From DASVLX01 sp036384655 (GTDB taxonomy: Bacteria > Actinomycetota > Actinomycetes > Mycobacteriales > Pseudonocardiaceae), in assembly GCA_036384655.1 (NCBI GenBank), contig DASVLX010000155.1:12124-76123 (forward strand): a stretch of DNA of 64,000 bases. Direction: 5' to 3'. A model generated the notes under the pieces. The model made no database searches, had not been told where the DNA came from, and saw only the letters and a list, made by a program, of their open reading frames with translations. The position numbers were made by a program, and so were the translations under genes. Below are positions 1 through 8,314 of the stretch, piece after piece. The first letter of the stretch is position 1. The number at the start of each line of letters is the position of its first letter.

Positions 1-48
1 GCCGCCCGGCTGCACGAACTGGCGGCGGAGGTCCAGAGCGAAGAATGA
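1..48 (+). CDS. 3' end of an unidentified gene
   Basis: Only the last 15 codons and the TGA stop (46-48) are inside the window. The residues (AARLHELAAEVQSEE) look like the end of an amphipathic helix and are too few for a family assignment. The gene is followed by a strong hairpin and faces the xylose-operon repressor gene, so it ends a separate transcription unit. Confidence 0.5.
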   Translation, partial: AARLHELAAEVQSEE

Positions 49-66
49 TCGATCGCCAGCCAGGCG

Positions 67-104
67 ACCAAGGGCGCGAGATCGCGAGATCTCGCGCCCT
101 TGGT
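67..104. terminator. Bidirectional terminator hairpin
   Basis: A perfect 16-bp stem (67-82 with 89-104, arm sequence accaagggcgcgagat) closes a 6-nt loop. It lies between two convergent genes, the one ending at 48 on the plus strand and the ROK gene ending at 151 on the minus strand, so it can serve both. There is no long T tract, as is common in high-GC actinobacteria. Confidence 0.75.
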
Positions 105-150
105 CTGTCTCGGGTCTGGTCCGTCTCGGGTCCTGTCTGGCCTGGGTCCG

Positions 151-1326
151 CTAGCCACCCAGCACCGGCTCGAACGCCAGCTCGGCGGCGCCCAGCAGTT
201 TGGCGTCCGCGCCCAACGCGGCGGTGACCACCCGTACCCCGCCCAGCGCCCGGCTGACCAGGCTGCGTTCCCGCACCAGCCGCTGGACATGCTCGACCAG
301 CGCCGGTGGCAGGGCGGTGAACAGGTCACCGAGCACCAGCAGCTCCGGGCTGAGCAGATTGCTCAGGTTGCACAGCCCCAGCGCCAGCCACTCACCGAAC
401 TCGCTGAGCCTGACCAGCACCTCGGTGGTGTTGCCGGCGATCCCGCGCAGCTCCGCGACGATCGCGCCCCGCGTGGTCGTCTCCGGCAGGCCCAGCGCCC
501 GGCACAGCGCGTGCTCCCCCACCTCGGTCTCCCAGCAGCCCCGGCTGCCGCAGTAGCAGGGCCGGCCGTCGGGTCGCACGACCATGTGTCCGACCTCGCC
601 GATGTGATGGCCGCCGGCGCCGCTCAGCGACGTGCCACCCGCGATCGCGCCGCCGCCGATACCCACGTCGGCGCTGATGTAGACGACGTTGGCGGTGCCT
701 CGGGCCGCGCCGCGCAGGAACTCCGCCAGACCACCCAGCTCACCGTCGTTGCCGATATGCACCGGCACCCGCAGCGCGTGCGACAACCAGGCGCCCAGCG
801 GCACGTCCGTCCAACGCAGGTTCGGCAGCTCGTGCACGAACCCGTCCTCATGCCGCACCACGCCGGGGACCGACACGCCGACGGCGGCCACCTCGACGCC
901 CAGCTCCTCGATCAGCGGCACCGCGACGTCGATGATCTTGGTGAACACCTCACGCGGCTCGCCGGTGTCCCGGCCCAGCCTCGCCCTGGCCCGGCCGAGG
1001 ATCTCCCCGCCGATGCCGACCAGGGCCAGCGCGACCTGCTCGACCTGGATGTCCACCGCGAGCACGACGGCGGCCTGGGCCTGCGGCAACACCAGCAGCG
1101 AGGGCCGGCCCACGCCGCTGCGCTGGGCCGGCGACTTCTCCGCCACCAGGCCGTCCTCGGCGAGGCCGTCCACGAGCGCCTTGATGGTGCTGCGGTTGAG
1201 TCCCAGCTCGGTGGCGAGTTCGGCGCGGGTGCTCGGCCCGTGCACGTGCAGCCGGCGCAGCAACGCCGCCCGGTTGTGTCGTCGGACGTCATCAGGCCTG
1301 GTGCCGAGCCCGGGTGCGGTTGTCAC
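151..1326 (-). CDS. xylR: ROK-family transcriptional repressor of xylose uptake
   Basis: 391 aa. An N-terminal winged helix-turn-helix (about residues 17-65, core RAELATELGLNRSTIKALVDG) is followed by a ROK sugar-kinase-like fold. The ROK zinc motif is visible: H247 (GEVGH) and C257, C259 and C264 in GRPCYCGSRGCWE. It is the last gene of the xylFGH-type minus-strand operon. In Streptomyces coelicolor the ROK protein ROK7B7 sits next to xylFGH and controls it, so this is probably the local repressor. The first possible start is a GTG directly abutting GGGAGG, so translation initiation is unclear. The sugar-kinase-like domain probably binds xylose or a related ligand, which is inference. Confidence 0.85.
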   Translation of the reverse strand: MTTAPGLGTRPDDVRRHNRAALLRRLHVHGPSTRAELATELGLNRSTIKALVDGLAEDGLVAEKSPAQRSGVGRPSLLVLPQAQAAVVLAVDIQVEQVALALVGIGGEILGRARARLGRDTGEPREVFTKIIDVAVPLIEELGVEVAAVGVSVPGVVRHEDGFVHELPNLRWTDVPLGAWLSHALRVPVHIGNDGELGGLAEFLRGAARGTANVVYISADVGIGGGAIAGGTSLSGAGGHHIGEVGHMVVRPDGRPCYCGSRGCWETEVGEHALCRALGLPETTTRGAIVAELRGIAGNTTEVLVRLSEFGEWLALGLCNLSNLLSPELLVLGDLFTALPPALVEHVQRLVRERSLVSRALGGVRVVTAALGADAKLLGAAELAFEPVLGG

Positions 1327-1378
1327 CTCCCGTGCTCCACCATCGACTGGCCACCTCGGACCACCCAGTCACCCATTC

Positions 1379-2947
1379 TCAGCGCAGGATCGTGACACGG
1401 CGTCGCGACAGGGCGTCGACGGTAGCCGCGATCAGCAGTACCAAGCCAGTGATGATATTCACGGTCGCCGCCTGGTAACCCAACAGTCCCAGCCCGTTCT
1501 GCACGGTGGCCAGCACCAGACCGCCGATCACCGCGTCACGAAGCCGGCCGCGGCCGCCGAACAGCGAGGTGCCACCGATCACCGCCGCGCCCACCGCGAA
1601 CAGCAGCGTGTTGCCGTTGCCGGCGTTGCCGTCCACCGAACCGATCTTCGACGTGTAGACGATCGCGCCGAGCGCCGCGACGGACGAGCAGATCACGAAC
1701 ACGCTCATCCGGATCTGGTCGACCTTGACACCGGCCCGGCGGGCCGCCTCCCGGTTGCCGCCGACCGCGTAGACATGCCGGCCGTACCGGGTGCGGTCCA
1801 GCACGAACGTCCCGACCGCCAGCAGCACGAGAATGATCGGCACCACGTACGGCACACCCCGGATCGTGGTCAGGTCCGGGTTCGGCGAGCGGTTGAGGGT
1901 GAACAGGAAGGTGGCCGCCGCACCGACCACCAGCACCGCCAGCGACTTCACCACCACCACCGTGGTGGGCTGCGCGACCAGGCCCTGCCGCAGCCTGCTG
2001 AAATGCCGGAACAGCACGACGACCGAGTAGCCGCCACCGAACACAACGAACAACAGCCAGCTGCCGAGCACGGTGAGGTTGCCATTGGTGACCGCGAACA
2101 ACACCGGGCTCTGCCGGATCGACAGCTCGCCGCCCTGCCCGACCAACTGCTCGATCACGCCGTACCAGGCGATGAACAGCGCCAGGGTGACCACGAACGC
2201 CGGAATGCCGATCTTGGAAACCATGAAGCCGGTGAGCACACCGATGATCGTGCCCACCGAGATCGCCAGCACGATCTCAAGCCACGGATTGGCCGCGAAG
2301 CCGGCGACCATGATCACGACGACGACCAGCGACAGTGCGGTGCCGATCCAGATCCGGGCCAGCGCGGACAGCACGGCGGCCACCAGGGCACCGACCAGGA
2401 ACGCCCAGAACACCGTGGTGCCGAACGCGCCCAGCAGGTTGCCGTGGTTGACGAAGTGCAGCGCCATCACCGCGGCGGCCACGCCGGAGGCGGTGCCCGC
2501 GGACAGGTCGATCTCGCCGAGCAGCAGCACCGGCACGATGCCCATCGCGATGATGGTCTGCCCGGCACCCTGTTCGAACAGGTTGGCCACGTTGTTGAGG
2601 GTGAGGAAGTTCCCCGACAGCAGTGCGAACACGACAACCAGCGCCGCCAGCCCGAGCAGCGCCGGCAGCGCGCCCAGCTCGCCGCCGCGCACCCGGCGGA
2701 AGTAGTCGCGGATCGCCTCCACCGTCGACAGCGCTGTGGTGTCGATGCCGAAGTCGGAGACCACGGCGGGCGCCGACGGCCCCAGCGCCGGTCCCATCTT
2801 CATCGCCGAGGATGTCTCCTCGGTCGTCTGGTCGGCTGTTGTCGTGATGGTCTCGGTGCCGGCGTCACCGGTGTTCCTGGCGCCGGTCTTCGTGCGGGCC
2901 CTCACACGGGACCTGGTGCCGGTCCTGCTGCTCGACGTGTCGTCCAT
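1379..2947 (-). CDS. xylH: D-xylose ABC transporter permease
   Basis: About 522 aa. This is a polytopic BPD_transp_2-type permease with a hydrophilic N-terminal tail of some 60 residues and around a dozen hydrophobic segments. The family hallmark GEIDLSAGTASG lies in the first third and the typical NREAARRAGVKVDQIR loop near the end. The ATG at 2945-2947 is preferred because GGGAGG sits about 10 nt upstream; the longer frame would run into the ATPase gene. It should form the membrane channel of the importer together with XylF and XylG. Xylose specificity is inferred from the binding protein and the neighbouring ROK regulator. Confidence 0.88.
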   Translation of the reverse strand: MDDTSSSRTGTRSRVRARTKTGARNTGDAGTETITTTADQTTEETSSAMKMGPALGPSAPAVVSDFGIDTTALSTVEAIRDYFRRVRGGELGALPALLGLAALVVVFALLSGNFLTLNNVANLFEQGAGQTIIAMGIVPVLLLGEIDLSAGTASGVAAAVMALHFVNHGNLLGAFGTTVFWAFLVGALVAAVLSALARIWIGTALSLVVVVIMVAGFAANPWLEIVLAISVGTIIGVLTGFMVSKIGIPAFVVTLALFIAWYGVIEQLVGQGGELSIRQSPVLFAVTNGNLTVLGSWLLFVVFGGGYSVVVLFRHFSRLRQGLVAQPTTVVVVKSLAVLVVGAAATFLFTLNRSPNPDLTTIRGVPYVVPIILVLLAVGTFVLDRTRYGRHVYAVGGNREAARRAGVKVDQIRMSVFVICSSVAALGAIVYTSKIGSVDGNAGNGNTLLFAVGAAVIGGTSLFGGRGRLRDAVIGGLVLATVQNGLGLLGYQAATVNIITGLVLLIAATVDALSRRRVTILR

Positions 2948-2975
2948 GACTGGGGTTCCTCCCTTCCGTCCGAGC

Positions 2976-3749
2976 TCAGATCGTCGCGACATCGGGACGC
3001 GCCAGACCGAGATCGCCGGACCGGCCAGAGGTGATCAGTTCGACGACGGTGCTGCTGGTGACGTCCTTGGCGAACACCTCGGCGGCCAGTCGACCGAGGT
3101 AGAGAACCGCGATGCGGTCCGCCACCTCGAACACGTCGTTCATGTTGTGACTGATCAGTACCACGCCCAGGCCGTGTTCGGCGAGTCTGCGTACCAGATC
3201 GAGAACCTGGCGGGTCTGTGCCACGCCGAGTGCGGCGGTGGGCTCGTCCAGCAGCACCACCTTGCTGTTCCACAGCACGGCCTTGGCGATCGCCACGGTC
3301 TGCCGCTGGCCGCCCGACAGCGCCGACACCGGCACGCGCACCGATTTCACCGTGCGCACCGACAGCGAGGCGAGAGTGCGGCGTGCGGCCAGTTCCATCG
3401 ATGCCTCGTCCAGCAGGCCGGAGCGGACGTTCTCCCGGCCCAGGAACATGTTCTGGACGATGTCGAGGTTGTCGCACAGCGCGAGATCCTGGTAGACGAC
3501 CTCGATGCCGAGCGCCGCCGCGTCCCGGGGGCTGTGCACGTGCACCGGCCGGCCCTCGAAGACCACCTCGCCGGAATCGGGCGCGTGGATACCGGCGATG
3601 CACTTCACGAGCGTCGACTTGCCGGCGCCGTTGTCGCCGACCAGGGCCGTCACCTCACCGGCCCGAACGTCCAGGTTCACGTCGTGCAGCACGTGCACCG
3701 GACCGAAGCTCTTGTTGATGTCGCGCATGGCGAGGATGGGTTCACTCAT
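2976..3749 (-). CDS. xylG: D-xylose ABC transporter ATP-binding protein
   Basis: 257 aa, a single ABC domain rather than the fused double domain of E. coli XylG. Walker A GDNGAGKST is at 38-46, the signature LSGGQRQ at 144-150, Walker B VVLLDEP at 164-170 and the switch His at 201. The start at 3747-3749 (MSEPILAMRD) fits the family length; the upstream extension is low-complexity and not coding-like. The gap to the permease start is 28 bp. It energises uptake through XylH. Confidence 0.9.
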   Translation of the reverse strand: MSEPILAMRDINKSFGPVHVLHDVNLDVRAGEVTALVGDNGAGKSTLVKCIAGIHAPDSGEVVFEGRPVHVHSPRDAAALGIEVVYQDLALCDNLDIVQNMFLGRENVRSGLLDEASMELAARRTLASLSVRTVKSVRVPVSALSGGQRQTVAIAKAVLWNSKVVLLDEPTAALGVAQTRQVLDLVRRLAEHGLGVVLISHNMNDVFEVADRIAVLYLGRLAAEVFAKDVTSSTVVELITSGRSGDLGLARPDVATI

Positions 3750-3865
3750 GTCCACTCCGTGGGGAGTCGGGCTGTGGGAAACGCTGCTGTGGAAACGTTG
3801 CTGCTGCTGGGACAGTCTGCTGGTCAGGACTGGACGGCTACACACGGGACGGCTGACACACGGGA

Positions 3866-3907
3866 CGCCGTGGTGGGGTCCGGGGCGCGCCGCACCCCAC
3901 CACGGCG
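3866..3907 (-). terminator. Intercistronic stem-loop between xylF and xylG
   Basis: A perfect 14-bp stem (3866-3879 with 3894-3907, arm cgccgtggtggggt) with a 14-nt loop lies between the binding-protein stop and the ATPase start. Hairpins in this position of sugar ABC operons commonly cause partial termination or protect the upstream mRNA, so the binding protein is made in excess. A 10-bp direct repeat (acacgggacg) lies beside it. Confidence 0.65.
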
Positions 3908-3929
3908 AGCCTGTCGCCGGTCAGCAGGG

Positions 3930-5042
3930 TCAGGCGATGCCGAGCTGGGCGCAGACCGGCACGGTCGGCCCGGTACAGATGTCGCTGGCCTTCACATAAC
4001 CCTGCTTGACGACCACACCCACGTTGTTCTTGGTGATGGACTGCGGCGTCAGCAGGACGGACTTGACCTGCCGTTGCGAATTCGGGTCGGTCACGGTATT
4101 CGAGGCGTAGGCGCTGGCGGCGGCGGTGTTACCGCCGGCGAGGTCCACGGCGAGCTTCGCGGCGGCGTCGGCCTCCTCCTGGATCGGCTTGAACACCGTC
4201 GAGTACTGCACACCCTCCAGGACGTTCTGCAGTCCCGCGGCGGTGGCGTCCTGGCCGGTCACCGGAACCTTCCCGGCCAGGCCGTTCTTCTGTAGCACAG
4301 TGATGATCGCGCCGGCCAGGCCGTCGTTGGCGGCGAGCACGCCGTCCACCGTGCCGCCGTTGGCGGACAGCAACTGCTCGAAGGTCGTGCCGCCCTTCTG
4401 GTTGTCCCAACCGTCGATGAACTGGCTGGCCACCAGCTTGAGCGTGCCGGCGTCGTAGAGCGGCTTGAGCACCTGCTCCTGGCCGTCGTGGAACTGGGTG
4501 GCGTTGTTGTCCGTCGGCGAGCCCTCGATCTCGATGACCCGCGCGCCGGGCTTGCCGGCCAGCGCGTCCTTCAACGCGGTGCCCTGCAGCTGGCCGACCC
4601 GAACGTTGTCGAAGCTGACGTAGTAGTCGGCGCTGCCGCCCGCGTTGAGCCGGTCGTAGTCGATCACCGGCACGCCCTGCTGCCTGGCCTTCTGCTCCAC
4701 CGTGGCGCCGACGTTGCCGCTCGGCGCGGCGATGATCAGCACCTTCACGCCCTGGCTGAGCATGCTGTCGGCGTACTGGGAGAACTTCTGGTTGTCGCCC
4801 TGGGCGTTCTCGATGATCGGGTTCAGACCCGCCGAGGTCAGGGCCTTACGCAGCATGGGGGCGTCGAAGTCCGCCCACCGGGCCGAGGTGGCCGTCTCGG
4901 GCAGGATCACGCCGATCTTGGGACCGTTGGCCGCTGCCGCGCTGGAACCGTCGGAGCTGGCCGTGCTGTTGGCCCCACATGCCGTCAGGACCATCGCCAG
5001 TCCCGAGCCCGCGGCGATCAGGGCGAGGGAGCTCTTGCGCAT
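3930..5042 (-). CDS. xylF: D-xylose-binding lipoprotein
   Basis: 370 aa. The N-terminus is a lipoprotein signal (MRKSSLALI, hydrophobic core, lipobox LTAC with Cys22). The mature part is a periplasmic-binding-protein type I fold with XylF-like stretches: GVILPE, VSFDNVRVGQ, IEGSPTDNNATQFHDG, LAANDGLAGA and TGQDAT. The ATG at 5040-5042 is chosen because AGAGGA precedes it by about 8 nt and it begins exactly at the signal peptide. It heads the operon and should sit on the outer face of the membrane, delivering xylose to XylH/XylG. Confidence 0.92.
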   Translation of the reverse strand: MRKSSLALIAAGSGLAMVLTACGANSTASSDGSSAAAANGPKIGVILPETATSARWADFDAPMLRKALTSAGLNPIIENAQGDNQKFSQYADSMLSQGVKVLIIAAPSGNVGATVEQKARQQGVPVIDYDRLNAGGSADYYVSFDNVRVGQLQGTALKDALAGKPGARVIEIEGSPTDNNATQFHDGQEQVLKPLYDAGTLKLVASQFIDGWDNQKGGTTFEQLLSANGGTVDGVLAANDGLAGAIITVLQKNGLAGKVPVTGQDATAAGLQNVLEGVQYSTVFKPIQEEADAAAKLAVDLAGGNTAAASAYASNTVTDPNSQRQVKSVLLTPQSITKNNVGVVVKQGYVKASDICTGPTVPVCAQLGIA

Positions 5043-5082
5043 GTTGGCGTCCTCTCGATCGCTACCAGTCTCAGGTGTCGAG

Positions 5083-5124
5083 AATGTTGCGGCCGGCAAC
5101 ATTTGGAATGTTGTGGGTCACAAC
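5083..5124. promoter_or_regulatory. Tandem palindromic operator upstream of xylF
   Basis: Two inverted repeats lie 41-82 bp upstream of the xylF start. The first is 5083-5103 (aatgttgc-5 nt-gcaacatt) and the second 5110-5124 (gttgtg-3 nt-cacaac). They share the half-site (a)GTTG(t/c) and are the expected place for the ROK repressor encoded in the same operon. Binding is inferred from position and symmetry. Confidence 0.6.
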
Positions 5125-5196
5125 TTATGACGCGCGCGAGCGCAGCACAAGGGTGAAATGTGGCGCTCCTCACCCGTAACCCGTGCCCGGCGTGTA

Positions 5197-6936
5197 TCAC
5201 CAAGAGCGGAGCGTAGCGATGCGCTCCTCGAGCTGTTCCACGGTGGCCATCGCGGTCGGCGGGCCGCCGCAGGAGCGGCGGAGTTCGCCGTGGATCGCGC
5301 CATGCGGCTTACCGGTCCGGTGGTGGTACATCGCCACCAGCGTGTTCAGTTCCTTACGCAGCGCGGCGAGCTGCTCGGCGACCGTCCGCGGCCGGACCGA
5401 ACGGGGTGTGGGCCGTTCCTCCTCGGCGGCCGCGGCCGCCCGGGAGGCACGCGCCAGCTGCCGCTCCTGGCGCTGGCGCAGCAGGCTCCGCACCTGGTCG
5501 GGCTCCAGCAGGCCGGGCAACCCGAGGTAGTCCTGTTCCTCCGCGCTGCCGGCGAACGTCGCGGTGCCGAACGACGCTCCGTCGTAGATCACCTGGTCCA
5601 GTTCGGCGGAGGCGCTCAACGCGGTGAACGCGCGCTCCTCCTCGCCCGGCTCGTCCCTGGTCCGGTTGGCCTCGGCGAGCAGTTCGTCGTCCCAACCGTC
5701 CTTCTCCCGGTCCGGCTTGCCGAGCACGTGGTTCCGCTCGGCCTCGATCTGGCTGGCCAGTTCCAGCAACACCGGCACGCTGGGCACGAACACGCTGGCG
5801 GTCTCACCGGGCTGGCGGGCACGTACGAACCGGCCCACCGCCTGGGCGAAGAACAGCGGAGTGGAGGCGCTGGTGGCGTACACGCCGACGGCCAGCCTCG
5901 GCACGTCCACACCCTCGCTGACCATCCGCACCGCGACAAGCCAACGGGCGTCGGAGGCCGCGAAGTCGGCGATCCGGCCGGATGCCTTCGGGTCGTCGGA
6001 GAGCACCACGGTCGGCTCTTCGTCGGCGATCGTGGCGAGGATCTTCGCGTACGCCTTCGCGGAGTCGTGGTCCGAGGCGATGACCAGCCCGCCGGCGTCC
6101 GGCATGCCGCCGGCCCGCAACTGGGTCAGCCGGGTGTCGGCGGCGCGCAGCACCGCCGGGATCCACTCGCCGCCCGGGTCCAGGGCGGTCCGCCAGGCGC
6201 GGGCGGTCTGTTCGGCGGTCATCGGCTCGCCCAGCCGCGCGGTGAACTCCTCCCCCGCGCTGGTTCGCCAGCTCGCCTCGCCGGAGTAGGCGAGGAAGAT
6301 CACCGGCCGCACCACGCCGTCGCGCAGCGCGTCGGCGTAGCCGTAGCTGTGGTCGGCGAGGCTGCGCAGGAATCCGGCCTGGTCGGGTTCGTATTTCACG
6401 AACGGGATCGGCGTGTCGTCACTGCGGAACGGGGTTCCGGTCAGCGCGAGTCGCCGGGTCGCCGGCGTGAACGCCTCCCGGATCGCGTCACCCCACGACT
6501 TGGCGTCCCCGCCGTGGTGGATCTCGTCCAGGATGACCAGCGTCTTGTGCCGTTCGGTGCGCACCCGGTGCCGCGCGGGATGCGCCGCCACCTGCGCGTA
6601 GGTCACCGCGACGCCACGGAAGTCGGCGGAGGTCGCGCCGGTGCTGTTGCGGAAGTTGGCGTCGATCGGGATGCCCACGTCCCGCGCGGCCGCCGCCCAC
6701 TGGTGTTTGAGGTGCTCGGTGGGCGTCACCACGGTCACCGAGGCGACCGTCCGGTCGGCCAACAGCTCGGCCGCGACACGCAGGCCGAACGTGGTCTTAC
6801 CGGCGCCCGGCGTGGCCACGGCGAGGAAGTCGCGCGGCCGGCGGGCCAGGTATTTGGTTAACGCCCGGCGCTGCCACGCCCGCAAGGGCGGCACTGGAAC
6901 ACGATCGGCCAGGTCCATTTCGACGGCCTCGGCCAC
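5197..6936 (-). CDS. DEAD/DEAH-type superfamily 2 helicase
   Basis: 579 aa. Walker A is ATPGAGKTT (about 41-49), the DEAD-box variant is DEIH (in LVILDEIHHGG), motif III-like LTGTPFRSD follows, and the C-terminal helicase lobe carries VSEGVDVPR and QAVGRFVRAR. The C-terminal 150 residues hold a basic coiled-coil-like stretch (RSLLRQRQERQLARASRAA). The architecture resembles actinobacterial SSL2/RadD-like helicases of unassigned function. It is a single gene divergent from the YihY gene. A second possible start, MDLAD, lies 18 bp downstream. Confidence 0.82.
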   Translation of the reverse strand: MAEAVEMDLADRVPVPPLRAWQRRALTKYLARRPRDFLAVATPGAGKTTFGLRVAAELLADRTVASVTVVTPTEHLKHQWAAAARDVGIPIDANFRNSTGATSADFRGVAVTYAQVAAHPARHRVRTERHKTLVILDEIHHGGDAKSWGDAIREAFTPATRRLALTGTPFRSDDTPIPFVKYEPDQAGFLRSLADHSYGYADALRDGVVRPVIFLAYSGEASWRTSAGEEFTARLGEPMTAEQTARAWRTALDPGGEWIPAVLRAADTRLTQLRAGGMPDAGGLVIASDHDSAKAYAKILATIADEEPTVVLSDDPKASGRIADFAASDARWLVAVRMVSEGVDVPRLAVGVYATSASTPLFFAQAVGRFVRARQPGETASVFVPSVPVLLELASQIEAERNHVLGKPDREKDGWDDELLAEANRTRDEPGEEERAFTALSASAELDQVIYDGASFGTATFAGSAEEQDYLGLPGLLEPDQVRSLLRQRQERQLARASRAAAAAEEERPTPRSVRPRTVAEQLAALRKELNTLVAMYHHRTGKPHGAIHGELRRSCGGPPTAMATVEQLEERIATLRSW

Positions 6937-7114
6937 GGATAGTCGCTCCTCCCGACGGTTCCCGGCATGGCCTCACATGGCGGCTGTTGGCAGTTTACCG
7001 GTCACAAGAGCCACGCGAGACGATGACGACCCGCGCACAAGCCGCGCACAACCAGCTAACAACCAGTGGCCAACGGCCGGACAATGAGGCTGACATGCAC
7101 CATGCTGGACGCCA

Positions 7115-8290
7115 ATGAACGTCGCCACACCCGCACCTCGTCGGCCGGACGCCACGGTCGGGCACCAGCGCCACACGGCCTGGCGCCTGATCGTCCGCAC
7201 GGTGAGCAAGGCGTGGCAGGGCAGCATCTTCTCCGAGGCGGCCCAGGCGGCGTTCTGGCAGACCCTGTCCCTACCGCCGCTGCTGCTCGGCCTGCTGGGC
7301 AGCGTCGGCTTCCTCGGCCACTGGTTCGGTCCCGAGCTGGTGACCGCCGAGGAGCTCCGGCTGATCTCGTTCGCTCGGACGGTGTTCACCCCGAACGTGG
7401 TCGACACGATCATCCAGCCGACCATCAGCGCCATCCTGACGAAGGCGCAGACCGGGATCGCCTCGTTCGGCTTCCTGCTGTCATTCTGGTCCGGATCGTC
7501 CGCGATCTCGTCGTTCGTGAACGCGATCACCGCCGCCTACGGCCAGCATGGCGAGCGCAACGACGTGTGGCAACGCATCGTCGCGCTGTTGCTGTACGTG
7601 GTCGGGCTGGTGTTGGCGATCATCGGCCTGCCGATCCTGGCGCTCGGACCGGACCTGCTGGTCAGTCTCTTCCCCGCCTCGCTGGAGAGGACGGTCGGAC
7701 AACTCGCCGAGATCCTCTACTACCCCGGCGTCGCGATCCTGCTGATCATCGCGCTGGCCACGCTCTACAAGCTCTCGCCGCCGCACCGGCTGCCCTGGTG
7801 GCGCGGGTTGCCCGGCGCCGCGCTGGCGATGACGGTGTTCCTGCTGGCCACCGTTGGCCTGCGGATCTATCTGGTGTGGATCGGCCGGACCGGCTACACG
7901 TACGGGGCGCTGGCGGCACCGATCGCGTTCCTGCTGTTCACGTTCTTCATCGGACTGGCGATCGTGCTCGGAGCGCATTTCAACAGCGCCATCCAGGAGT
8001 TCTGGCCGGCCAAGTCAACCAACAGACAACATCGTCGGTGGCGCAGCCTGCGTCAACCCACCAGGTCCGAGAAGACCGGATCAGACAAGAAGGGATCCGA
8101 GAAGGCCGGATCCGAGAGTTCAGCGGACGCACCGGACACCGGCGACACCGGGCCGGCCGCCGCGCCGGCCGGTAAGGCTGGCGGAGCCGACAGCGCCGAC
8201 GATCACAGCGCCCACGATCAAGCCCACGATCAAGCCCACGATCACGAGCATGATCTCGGCGCCCCAGCGGGGCGTCGACGAGGTCGGTGA
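7115..8290 (+). CDS. YihY/BrkB-family inner membrane protein with His/Asp-rich tail
   Basis: 391 aa. The first 300 residues fit the YihY/UPF0761 family: an amphipathic N-terminus, the characteristic AAQAAFWQTLSLPPLLLG in the first membrane segment and about six hydrophobic helices up to FIGLAIVLGAHFN. The last 90 residues are charged and repetitive (KTGSDKKGSEKAGSE, then AHDQ repeats) and presumably cytoplasmic. Function is unknown; older RNase BN claims for this family were withdrawn. No good ribosome-binding site is visible before the ATG at 7115. Confidence 0.8.
   Translation: MNVATPAPRRPDATVGHQRHTAWRLIVRTVSKAWQGSIFSEAAQAAFWQTLSLPPLLLGLLGSVGFLGHWFGPELVTAEELRLISFARTVFTPNVVDTIIQPTISAILTKAQTGIASFGFLLSFWSGSSAISSFVNAITAAYGQHGERNDVWQRIVALLLYVVGLVLAIIGLPILALGPDLLVSLFPASLERTVGQLAEILYYPGVAILLIIALATLYKLSPPHRLPWWRGLPGAALAMTVFLLATVGLRIYLVWIGRTGYTYGALAAPIAFLLFTFFIGLAIVLGAHFNSAIQEFWPAKSTNRQHRRWRSLRQPTRSEKTGSDKKGSEKAGSESSADAPDTGDTGPAAAPAGKAGGADSADDHSAHDQAHDQAHDHEHDLGAPAGRRRGR
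8211..8246 (+). repeat. 12-bp tandem repeat encoding AHDQ/AHDH
   Basis: Three units of cccacgatcaag (the last ending acg) lie in frame near the 3' end of the YihY-family gene and give a His/Asp-rich tail (AHDQAHDQAHDHEHD). Such a tail could bind divalent metal, but it is also what replication slippage would produce. Confidence 0.8.
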
Positions 8291-8314
8291 CCCGTTGCTT
8301 ACGCTGGTAGCGGT

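Noticed and set aside
100..1395. Long open frames on the plus strand opposite the xylose operon, and similar long antisense frames across the window
   Set aside because: They mirror real genes in high-GC DNA, with Arg/Pro/His-rich translations and no domains or ribosome-binding sites.
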